64,000 bases of DNA from the NCBI GenBank assembly GCA_022575985.1, contig JAKSXM010000014.1, positions 8,370,001 through 8,434,000 of the forward strand, written 5' to 3'. Below the pieces are notes generated by a model that had not been told where the DNA came from, searched no databases, and worked only from the letters and a program-made list of their open reading frames with translations. Of this stretch, positions 54,075-64,000 are shown piece after piece (the first letter of the stretch is position 1; every line of letters begins with the position of its first letter). Position numbers and translations under genes: made by a program. The stretch is from Anagrus nilaparvatae. Lineage: Eukaryota; Arthropoda; Insecta; Hymenoptera; Mymaridae.

Positions 54075-55083
54075 AAAATATTAAACCTAGAGTAAAAATA
54101 TAAAGTCATATTTTCTATCAATTATTTGTTTTTTTTGCCTAAAAAAACTCCCTTGTAAAGTTAAAAGTTTATTTTTTTATTTTTTTGGTTCGTTATCTTG
54201 GAAAATCGGAAAATTTTTTAGGTTAAAAAACTGAATATTTTCCACCGAATATTCGTTTTTTTTGTGCTAAAAAACCCCCTTGTAAAGTTAAAAGTTAATT
54301 TTTTCAAGTTTTTTGGTCCGCCATTTTGGAAAATCCTGAAATATTTAGGTTTGAGAAATTGGATATTTTCCATCGAATATTTGTTTTTTGAGACCAGTTA
54401 GGTAGAAAACTTTTTTTCTGCTATGGAGATATTAAAGCCCAAAGTCAAGGTCACCTAGAGCGTAAATTTAGATTTTCTCGCGCATGCGCAGTTTAAAAAA
54501 AATTTAGGGTTGAGAAATTTGATATTTTCCATCGAATGTTTGTTTTCCTTGTCCTAAAAAGGACAAAGTAAAGTTAAAAGTACATTTAAAAAGTACATTT
54601 TAAAAGTACATTTTTTTAAATTTTTGGGCCGCCATCTTGGAAAATCGGAAAATATACTTGTGTGGAAAATGAAAAATTTTACCCCCAGGGTATCTGCTTC
54701 TACCTGGATTGATTATTTTCATCTTAAAAGTCCTTATTCTATCATGTTTTATGTTTTATATTCGACATTTTGTGTTTTTAACGCCCTTGTAATGTTAAAA
54801 ATTCATTTTTTTGAGTTTTTCGTTTCGTTATATTGAAAAATCGGAAAATTTTTTAGACCAAGAAATTGGATATTTTCAACCGAATATTTGTTTTTTTGCC
54901 CTAAAAAAACCCTTTATAAAGTTAAAAGTTTATTTTTTTAATTTTCTTGGTCCGCTATCTTGGAAAATCAGAAAATTTTTTAGGTTAAAAAACTGGATAT
55001 TTTCTGTCGAATATTCGTTTTTTTTTGCCCTAAAAAATTCCCTTGTAAAGTTAAAAAAGTTTATTTTTCCAATTTTTTTGGTC
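54075..55083. repeat. Satellite-like units, about 115 bp, one orientation
   Basis: Successive units read GGAAAATCGGAAAATTTTTTAG, then GATATTTTC with CGAATATT(C/T)GTTTTTTTTG, CCTTGTAAAGTTAAAAGTT and TTTTTTGGTCCGCCATCTT. The phrase CCGCCATCTTGGAAAATC links units. The array resumes at 56,418-56,605 after an inserted TIR element. The opposite orientation occurs at 58,790-59,460. Confidence 0.82.
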
Positions 55084-55400
55084 CGCCACAGAGTGGGGCA
55101 AAATGGTCAAAAATCGCTCTTGGACTCATTTTTTGAGCAATTTACTTAAAACCGGTTATAAACTACTTCTAGAAATATCTAATTTCATGTATCACTGCGA
55201 CTTTTATGATTTTTTTTTTACTAATTAGCTGTCAGCGAGGCTTTTAGCCAAAAGCGCAAATCTAACTAAATTTAAAAATTAGCGAAAATTTTAGTTAAAG
55301 TTAGCAAAAATTTCAAAATTTAATGAATTAATTTTTCTGAATTAATCGACCTTCTTGGGCTTAAATAAATAAAAAATATTTTATTTATTTATTTAGCAAC

Positions 55401-55430
55401 GTTTCGTTGGTATACCACCAACCTCGTCAG
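55401..55430 (-). ncRNA. Hammerhead ribozyme core-like motif
   Basis: Minus strand gives CTGACGAG, then a 6-bp stem GTTGGT/ACCAAC with a GGTAT loop, then CGAAAC. This is the conserved CUGANGA, stem II, GAAA core of a hammerhead. Flanking TAAAAATTTATTAA is shared with the decayed motif near the PLE at 13.5 kb. An obvious stem III with a cleavage triplet and a closing stem I were not found: what follows is GTTGC and an AT-rich hairpin. Activity is therefore doubtful. PLE-derived sequence captured in the TIR element is the likely origin. Confidence 0.5.
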
Positions 55431-55933
55431 GCTAAAAATTTATTAACAAGTAAGATTTTTACAAAAATTTTACAATATTATAACTATTACTAGTATCTCT
55501 TACCATATAAACATTTAAATTTAAAGCAAAGAATATTTTATTCTTTACTGAGTACCAGTTCTTATAATACTAAATGGACTTTAAATATAATAAAGTAACA
55601 TTTTCAACATTTTTTAACTGCAAAAGAAAATAATATAAACAAAATCTAAAAAAAGAATCAAATTATTTTAACGTACAATTTTTTTGATAGAAATATTATT
55701 AGTCATCAAGACCTTTTCTAAAAAATTTTTTTTACTTTAGTTTTATTATTTCTATTAATCTTTACTGTATAAACAAAAAAAAATTTTTATTTTAATTCAC
55801 AAATATATACCCTACATTAAAATTTTTTGCATACTGTTATTTTTTAACTTTAAAAAAAAAATTTTTTTTATTATGAAATTGAATGAATTATTTTTTTAAT
55901 GAAAAAAAAATTTTTTTCTTTAATTTTATTAAT

Positions 55934-56223
55934 TGAATTTAAAATGTTATACACTTAATTTCTTTACTGTTTACTCAATCTATATATAAGGGATAATTGT
56001 GTTACATATATTTTAAATATATATTCAGGCATAAATATTACATAAATAATTTCAGTTTTACTTCAAATTCCAATGTTTTTCGCTTTCTACAAAAATTTAA
56101 CCAGATATATATATATATATATATACAGAATATATATATAAAATATATATAAAGCAATTATCCCTTATATACAGGTTGAGTAAACAGTAAAAAAATTAAG
56201 TATAAAACACTTTAAATTCAAAA
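55934..56223. repeat. Nested inverted repeat (about 65-bp arms)
   Basis: GAATTTAAAATGTTATACACTTAAT, CTGTTTACTCAA and TATATAAGGGATAATTG on the left return inverted as CAATTATCCCTTATATA, TTGAGTAAACAG and ATTAAGTATAAAACA on the right. The loop contains an (AT)n run. Confidence 0.8.
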
Positions 56224-56614
56224 TATAAAATGTTTAAATTTTCGGTAATTTTGAAATTTTTTTTAATGGCTGACAGCTAGTTAGTAAAAAGAATCAAAAA
56301 AGCCGCAGTGACACATTAAATTAGATACTTCTAGAAGTAGTTTAAAACCGGTTTTAAGTAAATAGCTCAAAAATTAAGTCCAAGAGCGATTTTTGACCGT
56401 TTTGCCCCACTGTGCGCCATCTTGGAAAATCATGAAATATTTAGGGTTGAAAAATTACATATTTTCTACCGAATATTTGTTTTTATTGACCTAAAAAATC
56501 CCCTTGTAAAGTTAAAAGTTCATTTTTTCAAATTTATCGGGCCGCTATTTTGAAACATCGGAAAATATATTCGTGCGGAAAATGAAAAATTATACCTCCA
56601 GGGTATCCGCTTAA

Positions 56615-58376
56615 ACACACCAAGCCTGAACGTGCCGGAAAGTTAAAAAAAATGTCGCTAAAATCGGCTTGTGTAGATTTTTAAAATATATTTTTTTCAG
56701 TCGATTCGTTCCTACTAGAAAATCCGATCAGCTCGTCTGCCGGACTTTCATGGGACCTATAATGCGTATTTTAAGTTTTTTTTAAACTTAATGACTTTTA
56801 AATTGCCACCAAAATTTTATTTTTTCATAAAAATAACTTCTATAGGTCTCAAAAATTTTTTACAAGCCTCACGCTTCCAACGATTCCTTACTCGTCACTT
56901 TTGATTGATTTGTTTTCCAAATATGATAATTTAAAGTCAGAGTCCCAATTTAAGAATTTTTAAAAAAAGTCATTTTTATCATTATATCTTTGAAAATCTA
57001 TATCTCAGAAACTACTCAATGAAAAGAGACGAGTAAAAATTTTTTAAAAAATTTAAGCTTATAGAAAATTTTTGAGACCACCTATAAAACCAATTTTCAT
57101 GAATAATTACAATTTTAGCAATAATTTAGAAAATTGGTCATTTTGGGCTAAAAATGGACCTTTAGTTTATTTACAATAACTATAAAAGAATTAGTGTTAT
57201 ATAATTGCGGTTTACGGTGCTTAAAAATTTACTTTTACACCAAAAAAATAAAACTAACCATACGTTTTTTTACGTTGAACCAATTAAGACCCGTGTGTTA
57301 TAATGGTCTACGTGCAATGATCATTGCTTTTAAATGTAAAATATCTAATCATGAGACAAAGTTAAGAATAAAATAATAATTTTTATTAAGTTTTTATTAA
57401 GTTTAAAAATTATTTTAGACAAAATATTGAAATTGGACATTTAGATTTTTCAATAAAATTATTATTACGTATAGATACTAAAAGTATTATTAGTTGAATT
57501 TTTAGTTGAATTTTATTTTAATTATTAGTTCAATTAAGTAATTATATGTAAAAAAATTGAATTTATTTTATATATTTTTATATATTGTAAACATTCTTAA
57601 AATAAAAAAAAACAAATTAATAAAAATTATTATTTTATTCTTAACTTTGTCTCATGATTAGATATTTTACATTTAAAAGAAACGATCATATAACACAGGA
57701 GCCTTCATTGGTTCAACGTAAAAAAACGTATGGTTAGTTTTATTTTTTTGGTGTAAAAGTAAACTTTTAAGCACCGTAAACCGCAATTATATAACACTAA
57801 TTCTGTTATAGTTATTGTAAATAAACTAAAGGTCCATTTTTAGCCCAAAATGACCAATTTTCTAAATTATTGCTAAAATTGTAATTATTCATGAAAATTG
57901 GTTTTATAGGTGGTCTCAAAAATTTTCTACAAGCTTAAATTTTTTAAAAAATTTTTACTCGTCTCTTTTCATTGAGTAGTTTCTGAGATATAGATTTTCG
58001 AAGATATAATGATAAAAATGACTTTTTTTAAAAATTCTTAAATTGGGACTCTGACTTTAAATTATCATATTTGGAAAACAAATCAATCAAAAGTGATGAG
58101 TAAGGAATCGTTGGAAGCGTGAGGCTTGTAAAAAATTTTTGAGACCTATAGAAGTTATTTTTATGAAAAAAAAAAATTTTGGTGGCAATTTAAAAGTCAT
58201 TAAGTTTAAAAAAAACTTAAAATACGCATTATAGGTCCCATGAAAGTCCGGCAGACGAGCTGATCGGATTTTCTAGTAGGAACGAATCAACTGAAAAAAA
58301 TATATTTTAAAAATCTACACAAGCCGATTTTAGCGACATTTTTTTTAACTTTCCGGCACGTTCACGCTTGGTGTGT
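56615..58376. mobile_element. 1.76-kb foldback element with arms of about 770 bp
   Basis: Arms 56,615-57,388 and 57,617-58,376 are inverted copies around a 228-bp AT-rich spacer. Outer ends are ACACACCAAGC and GCTTGGTGTGT. Shared internal blocks include AACGTGCCGGAAAGTTAA, ATCCGATCAGCTCGTCTGCC, CGATTCCTTACTCGTCAC and GAAACTACTCAATG. The arms differ locally near 57,290-57,330. No transposase frame. It was inserted in sequence like that at 54,684 (GGGTATCYGCTT...CCTG). The exact target duplication is ambiguous. Confidence 0.85.
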
Positions 58377-58389
58377 AAACCTGAAATAA

Positions 58390-58745
58390 TTATTTTCATC
58401 CTGAAAGTGCTTATTTTATCATGTTTTTAGCTTTTTATCGACATTTTGTGTTTTTAACGCTGTCATTCCCGTAAATTGTTAGACTGTGCGAAGCACAGTC
58501 TATACCCGCGAAAAGATGTCGCTCTTGTGCGCACTCGTTAAGGTCACAGTGATCTCCGATTAGGTTCAAAATTTATATATAAGTTAGATATAAGACCAAC
58601 ATGAACTGTATTGATTTTGAGCCAAATCGAAAATATTGTACCGAAATTATTATCAATTTACGGGAATAACAGCGTTAAAAACACAAAATGTCGATTATAC
58701 GACATAAAACATGATATAATAAGCACTTTCAGGAAGAAAATAATC
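58390..58745. repeat. Inverted repeat around a perfect 10-bp hairpin
   Basis: Arms at about 58,395-58,477 and 58,657-58,740 share CACAAAATGTCG, TAACGC(T)GT-type and AGCACTTTCAGG blocks in inverted order. Near the centre, TAGACTGTGC-GAA-GCACAGTCTA (58,480-58,502) is a perfect hairpin. It is followed by the GC-richer CCCGCGAAAAGATGTCGC and GTCACAGTGATCTCC. No gene; a structured-RNA role is conceivable but unsupported. Confidence 0.65.
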
Positions 58746-58789
58746 ATTCCAGGTTGTAGCGGATATCCTGGAGGTATAATTTTTTATTT

Positions 58790-59460
58790 TCCGCACAAAT
58801 ATATTTTCCGATTTTCCAAGATGGCGGTTCGATAAATTTGAAAAAATGAACTTTTAATTTTACAAGGGGGTTTTTTAGGGCAAAAAGAACATATATTCGC
58901 TAGAAAATATGCAATTTTTCAACCCTAAGTATTTCCCAATTTTCCAAGATGGCGGACGAAGAAACTTGAAAAAATGAACTTTTAACTTTACAAGGGGGTT
59001 TTTTAGGGCAAAAAAAACGAATATTCAACAGAAAATATCATATTTTTCAACCATAAATATTTTCCGATTTTCCAAGATGGCGGACCAAAAAACTTGAAAA
59101 ATAAACTAAAATAGCATTTTAATTTTACAAAGGAATTTTTTAGGGCAAAAAAAACGAATATTCAACAGAAAATATTTAGTTTTTTAACCTAAAAAATTTT
59201 CTGATTTTTCGATTTAGCGGACCCGTTTTTCCAAGATAGCCGACCTAGAAAATTGAAAAAATGAACTTTAAACTTTACAAAGGAGGTTTTAAGAACAAAC
59301 AAATCAAATATTCGATGAAAAATATTCAATTTTTTAACCTAAAAAATTTTTTGATTTTCCAAGATAACGAACCAAAAAACTTGAAAAAATGAACTATTAA
59401 CTTTACATAGGAGTTTTTTAGGGCAAGAAAAACAAATATTCGGTAGAAAATATCAAATTA
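58790..59460. repeat. Satellite-like units, opposite orientation
   Basis: Five to six units of roughly 115 bp: TTTTCCAAGATGGCGGACC, AACTTGAAAAAATGAACTTTTAA, CTTTACAAGGGGGTTTTTTAGGG and ATATTCNACAGAAAATATC. They are the reverse complement of the array at 54.1-55.1 kb, making 54-59.5 kb one large imperfect palindrome. Confidence 0.82.
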
Positions 59461-59464
59461 TCAT

Positions 59465-60053
59465 ATTATATATATCATACAAAATATCAAATAACAAAAT
59501 ATCATATTATGTTTAATTTTATGAATTATAAAATAATGAAAAGTCTATATAATTCCGAAAGTTTACTATTAGAGACCGCTAGCGTCGTGCTTTATTATGA
59601 TGTTTGTAATTAAATGAAGATTATAATATTTTATTTTGATAACTTAATGTATATTTATTATGTTATGGTGGTCATAGATATATTTATTTGATTTTATTGT
59701 TTTATTAATTGTGAGAGTACTTTAATTTAAAAAAAAAATTTTATATGTAGTTAAACCTGTGTTAAAATATGAAAATATGTTTCATTGTATATTATATGAA
59801 TGGGTAAGCTATAACAATTGCTGATAAATTTTTTTTTTCGTAATATTAATAAATGATTGTTTTATTTATTTAGATTTGATTAAAATCGAAATGTCTTTCA
59901 AAGACATTCAAAGACTTTTCTCTTAACAAAAAATTTAATATTTAATTTTTGTGATTTAGATAAATTAATTCCTAAGTAAGTATTTTAATTTATTTATTTT
60001 ATTTTATCAACTTTAATATTTCACAAAAAAATTTTTTTTTCTTTAATATTTCA
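59465..60053. other. AT-rich spacer before the Helitron fragment
   Basis: No gene recognised. The Helitron frame is open from about 60,030, so the 5' border is approximate. Confidence 0.5.
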
Positions 60054-62207
60054 ACTCCAGAGGGTATAAGTGATTTCAATAGACGAGCCAACAAAATTAA
60101 AAAAGCACTTATTTGGCTCAAAATTAATAACATTTGTTACAAAAATATAGAAATAGACGAAGAAGTTTTACGAATCTTACCAAATAATGGTAATGTAATA
60201 AACGACATAGAAAATTTGAATGTAAATGACAATAATCTGAATACTGATTATTCTGAAGTGAACCAAACAAACACCGAAATAAATTTAACAGAATCCAACA
60301 TTCCTAATATCACAATGATTAATGAAAATAAAGCAATCAACTCTGAATTACATCTCGATTACCCATCATTAGAAAATGAACCAATTAATGAATTCACTTC
60401 AGAAGGATACATAACTTGTGCATTTCCACATTTATTTCCAAGAGGAGTTGCAGATTTCTTACAAGCACGTGAAATACGTGTTACCTTAGATCAATATTTT
60501 AAACACCTTATGAAATATAAAGATCAAAGATTCGCAAAAGATCCTAGATTTCGATTTTTTGCAATGAACACCACAATGCGTCATGGTTTATTACAAAAAG
60601 CAGGAGTTTATATAAGAAAATCAAAGTTAGAAGACATGAAAATTAATGAATTAAAAATCAAATTAATAAACGATAAAAATTTTTGGAAACATATAATGGT
60701 TTACGCAGCAAAAGTAAGATCTACAAACAGCTATTGGTATCAAGGAAGTGATGAACTATTAACCATGGTTAAACAAATTAAAAAACCAACAATTTTTTTT
60801 ACTTTAAGTGCAGCAGATCATCAATGGAATTCATTGTTTAAATTACTATGTCCCGATACAGATCCAAATACTATTGATGATCAACAACGTAAAAAATTTT
60901 TTTTTTTTTTTTTTTTATTTTAACTGACATATACCCACGTAGGGTATCCCAAGAAGCTTCTAGGAGAAGCCTGTGCTGGGGCAGTTGCGGAGCAGCCGAC
61001 TTTTTAAGATCTTAAACTGAACTTGTATTCACCCGAACATCGTCAATTAATAATTAATTATTCATTAATTATTAATTAAAAATATCCGTGACACAGGAAA
61101 ACTGCAGAAAACCTATGCCAAGAACAGCCGGATACATGTTTTCTACATAGTGTTCGATTTTTCTTTTAAACACTATGTCGAAAACACGATCCTGACCAAA
61201 CAGCGTATAACGTCAGTACAAACTCTACACGAAAAACCCATCCGGATACCAACCGCACTCATCTTTGCTTAACTTTTATAAGCAAACATATAGAGTTTAT
61301 GCTACCGCGCTACGAAGCTGGTATACCACGTAAAAAATTAATTTAAGAAAATCCATTAATTGTCAGCTATTTTTTTAAAGAAAGACTTAATAATTTTATG
61401 AAATATGTAATAAAAACATTATTTGAAGTATCCGACTTCTGGTATTGTTGAGAATGGCAATTTAGAGGATCACCACATATTCATGGAATTTTTTGGTTAT
61501 CAAACGCGCCATTATTTAATTATAAAATTCTAACACCAGAAGAAAGAGAAAAACTTTGCCGTTACTTCGATGATTTTTGTTTTGCAATAAATCCTAAACA
61601 TGATGTAGGAATTAATCATCCTGCATGTCAAAATTTTTCTGACATTCCAACAGATAATCTGGAAAATGATTTAATTTATTTATTAAATAGATTACAACGT
61701 TATAAGATGCATGGTAAACACTGTATAAGATACAAATATAAAAGCAAAATTTTAACGTGCCGTTTTAATTTCCTTCAACAAGAAAGAAAAGAAAGCATTA
61801 TTGATGATTCAGACGGATATTTACGATATCATCCTAAACGTAATGATCCACTCATACAAAAATACAATCCAATCATAACATCTATTTGGAGGGCAAATAC
61901 TGATTTTTCGCCGATTGCATCAGAAGAATCAACTTATTATTATATTGCTAAATATGCATCCAAAAGTGAAAAAATCGCAAATGTTTTACAACAGTGCTTA
62001 CAGGATATTTGTGCATCCATGTCAGATTCACTATTAGCAAAATCAGCAATTCAAAAATTATTCATTTCTGCATTACATGAAAGAGACTACAGTGCTCAAG
62101 AAGTAGTACATTTGTTAATGAGTTGGCCTCTATATCACAGTTCACGGAGTTACATCAATTTAGTAATTCAAGATGACGATTGGATACAAATAAAGGTGAA
62201 TATATAA
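60054..62207 (+). pseudogene. Helitron Rep protein (5' truncated, SINE-interrupted)
   Basis: The frame before 60,216 already reads KALIWLKINNICYKNIEID and LRILPNNG, a Helitron N-terminal signature. The main part has GYITCAFPHLFPRGVADF, YFKHLMKYKDQRFAKDPRF and KKPTIFFTLSAADHQWNSL (Helitron-like N domain). It is split at 60,887 by a SINE. Past the SINE, ENPLIVSYFF leads to the HUH nuclease motif QFRGSPHIHGIFWL (about 61,455-61,496). The catalytic tyrosine motif YYYIAKYASKSE follows (about 61,935-61,970), ending ALHERDYSAQEVVHLLMSWP. Stops interrupt at TAA just after the SINE and TGA at about 61,449. No helicase part follows; the LTR at 62,342 ends the region. A complete Rep nicks and transfers single strands in rolling-circle transposition. 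Confidence 0.88.
60899..61327 (-). mobile_element. 5S rRNA-derived SINE with 12-bp target duplication
   Basis: The minus-strand element runs from 61,327 to a poly-A tail (poly-T at 60,897-60,916). ACGTAAAAAATT flanks both ends (60,887-60,898 and 61,328-61,339). The first 100 nt resemble 5S rRNA. AAGTTAAGCAAAGATGAGTG corresponds to box A, GCGGTTGGTATCCGGATGGG to the intermediate element and box C, and GGTATACCAGC... to the 5S start. This is an internal Pol III promoter of the SINE3 type. The body contains a CATAGTGTTT/AAACACTATG hairpin and a TTAATAATTAA palindrome. The tail region (CTGCCCCAGCACAGGCTTC) would derive from a partner LINE not seen here. Confidence 0.85.
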
Positions 62208-62341
62208 TTCCTTACTAGAAATATTAATAACAATTTTACTAATTATTTAAACATCTTTAAAATAAAATGAACCTATGTAATTAAACAATACTTATTTGAT
62301 GGAACTGTAACTCTTATAATTATATTTTAAATTTAGACATA
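62208..62341. other. Short AT-rich spacer
   Basis: Lies between the Rep stop and the LTR; no polypurine tract or gene is seen. Confidence 0.45.
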
Positions 62342-63101
62342 TTTTACGTATCCTGAGGTTTTATCCAAGGGATACGTAAATATAAATAATTATGAATATA
62401 TGAAATATAAGTTTATCCTGGGGATATTGACTGCCCCAGGTATTTTAATAAAGTTGGTATGGTTATATTATTTGGTTGGTTTATAGTTGATGTATTTGTA
62501 GATGAGTTCGGGTTCGATCTAAGCTGGATGAACTTAACCTGAGGCTAAGTTCTTAATTACAGAAGAAATTGTCACAATAATAACTGATAACTGATTTGAC
62601 ATATAACTTTCACTTTATTGATTATAAGTATATATAATAAAACTGTCTAAGTCTTTAAGTCAAATGAATTATAAAAGATACTTAATAACGGGAGTTAGTA
62701 CTCTAATTAACGATTGTTATGATTCTAAAGAATGCAATTTGGGCGCCTGAAGGGCAATATATAATCTAAAATGAATCTGCCCATATAGCGAGATTTTTGG
62801 GGAAACGTCCAATACAAAAAAGCGTCGGTCTCGTCACGTCCAATTAGCGAAGGCGTCCCTAATTATTACTAAGAATCGTGAGGTGGGATTTATGCAGTTT
62901 ATAACGCCTATAAATCCCTACTAATTTATGTCATATCTGACTTTTGTCCCACGCTATTGTGCTAGATCAGCATCAGCAGAAATGCACCTGCGGGTTCCTA
63001 TGTCGTCTGTAACATTAATACAGCTATCGGATATAGGGTTTACTATTTATATATATATATCAAATGTTAGGCATATCAATTTTGACCTACCATACGTAAC
63101 A
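62342..63101. mobile_element. Second copy of the TGTTACGTAT LTR, 760 bp
   Basis: Same orientation and almost the same sequence as 1502-2265, ending ATACGTAACA. Its first bases read TTTTACGTAT (G to T at position 2). Flanks CATA and TCTC do not match, so this copy lost its partner or flank by rearrangement. The pair are not the two ends of one element spanning the window, because the first copy has its own target duplication. Confidence 0.83.
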
Positions 63102-64000
63102 TCTCCCTCCCCTCATTCCAATCGTCCCGATTGGGTCAGGTGGGGGGGGGGGGGGGTGGGGCTGAAGGCAGGGTTTCAAGGGGGTGGTAATTATAATTTT
63201 AAAATTTTCTGTCATTTGTCTTTGTCAATACATAAGATTATACAATATAAGTACCTAAAATTATGATTATAATAATAGTTGAACTAAAAAAATTACAATG
63301 ATAAAAAATTTTAAAGTTTTGCTTAACATATTTTAAGAAATATAATATTATTCAATCAAATTTTTAAAAGAAATGACATAATTTACTTAATTAATTGAAA
63401 TAGTAAATGTATAATATGTAATATGATAATTTATAATAGAACTGGATTCAGTACTGATAAAAAATATCTAGACTAACAATTATTATTTTTTTTGTAGTAT
63501 TTATTATTTTTTTATGATAGTGTAAAATGATGTTCTTAAAATTAAAACTTTCGTTAGATAAAAATAAAATTATAATAAAAAATTTTTTTTTTTTATTTTT
63601 TTTTTTTTAAGTATTTTGATGTTTATAAAAATGCGTTTATTTTGTAGAAATTGCTTCTATATTAAAATCGTATTTAAAACAATTTATGAAATCTATAAAA
63701 ACTTATGACTAATTTTTGTACCCTAAATAAATTTTCTTTTTTCTTTTGCTTCCGCAATCTCTGAGACATTGTATATTATTTTGGTTAATGTATTATTATT
63801 TATACGTTGATAAATGGTAAAAAGTAAAATTAAAAAAATTTTTAATTTGCCAATTGTTTCAAAAAGAACTGAATTTTAGCTTAAAAAAATAAATTAATTA
63901 TTATTAAATAAAAATATTTAATTTCTGAGCTAACAATTATTTGCTTTATTTTTTCAATAAATTACCCACTTATTATTAAGGATCTGCAATGATGCTAATA
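63102..64000. other. AT-rich end of window
   Basis: A G-run (GGTGGGGGGG... at 63,140-63,160) follows the LTR, then AT-rich DNA without a recognised gene or repeat. Confidence 0.5.

Larger units (their letters stand above)
51245..54505. repeat. Long inverted pair B (about 430-bp arms)
   Basis: 51,245-51,690 and 54,075-54,505 are inverted copies spanning the end of pair A plus satellite-type units. These include AAATATTCGATGGAAAATATCC, AAAATGGCGGACC and CTTTACAAGGGGGTTTTTTAGC, and their complements. A second, partial copy of arm A is included at 54,390-54,505. Confidence 0.8.
55087..56414. mobile_element. 1.33-kb TIR element inserted in the satellite
   Basis: Terminal inverted repeats of about 150 bp start CACAG(AG)TGGGGCAAAA and continue GGTCAAAAATCGCTCTTGGACT, AAAACCGGTT, ACTACTTCTAGAA and TAGCTGTCAGC. 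The satellite phrase GGTCCGCCATCTTGG is split as GGTCCGC and CGCCATCTTGG, giving a CGC target duplication (55,084-55,086; 56,415-56,417), or 5 bp if the edges are shifted. There is no transposase, so it is a non-autonomous DNA transposon of undetermined superfamily. A second inverted pair is nested inside. Confidence 0.78.

Noticed and set aside
1502..63101. One giant 61-kb LTR element spanning the window
   Set aside because: The first LTR has its own flanking GTAT duplication and the outer flanks of the pair do not match.

Overview
This is a very AT-rich stretch of an animal genome, most likely an arthropod and probably an insect. It carries R1-clade LINEs, BEL/Pao LTR elements, a Penelope-like element (PLE), Helitron fragments and many foldback elements, a mix usual in insects. 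No bacterial or phage features, operons or CRISPR arrays are visible. The species cannot be named from the sequence. No convincing multi-exon host gene is seen. The only cellular candidate is a weak two-exon gene start near 47,850. Almost every coding stretch belongs to a transposable element and most are broken.

Layout. 1-0.73 kb: 25-bp and 35-bp minisatellites. 1.50-2.27 kb: a solo LTR with a 4-bp target duplication. 3.3-10.1 kb: foldback elements, tandem repeats and MITE-like elements, including a palindrome with a tRNA-like sequence in its loop and 13-bp flanking direct repeats. 10.1-13.5 kb: featureless AT-rich DNA.

13.5-27.6 kb: a large inverted arrangement. Two copies (A on minus, B on plus) of one R1-clade LINE both lie in the same spacer of a PLE, between its reverse transcriptase and GIY-YIG endonuclease. 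PLE pieces meet head to head near 20.98 kb. 28.1-33.1 kb (minus): a decayed BEL/Pao element whose gag is fused to a Helitron helicase fragment. 33.3-33.9 kb: a diverged LTR related to the one at 1.5 kb.

34.84-47.57 kb: a three-level nest. A third R1-clade LINE (minus) was split at 38,054/46,665 by an 8.6-kb insertion. That insertion is a roughly 3.7-kb element of unknown class with TGTAA-type ends, itself interrupted at 41,092 by a young 4.9-kb LTR element. The youngest element has two 216-bp LTRs (3 mismatches), a 5-bp target duplication, a polypurine tract and an intact 485-codon BEL-type gag, but no pol.

49.4-50.7 kb: the 3' end of another R1-clade LINE. 50.9-59.5 kb: a dense field of inverted repeats and a roughly 115-bp satellite-like family, with inserted TIR elements and a hammerhead-like motif. 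60.05-62.2 kb (plus): a Helitron Rep gene with HUH and Tyr motifs, interrupted by a 5S rRNA-derived SINE with 12-bp target duplications. 62.34-63.10 kb: a second copy of the 1.5-kb LTR. The rest is AT-rich.

The parts do not form one pathway. The window records successive insertions whose order can be read from the nesting. All similarity statements are by-eye family recognition; no search was run.
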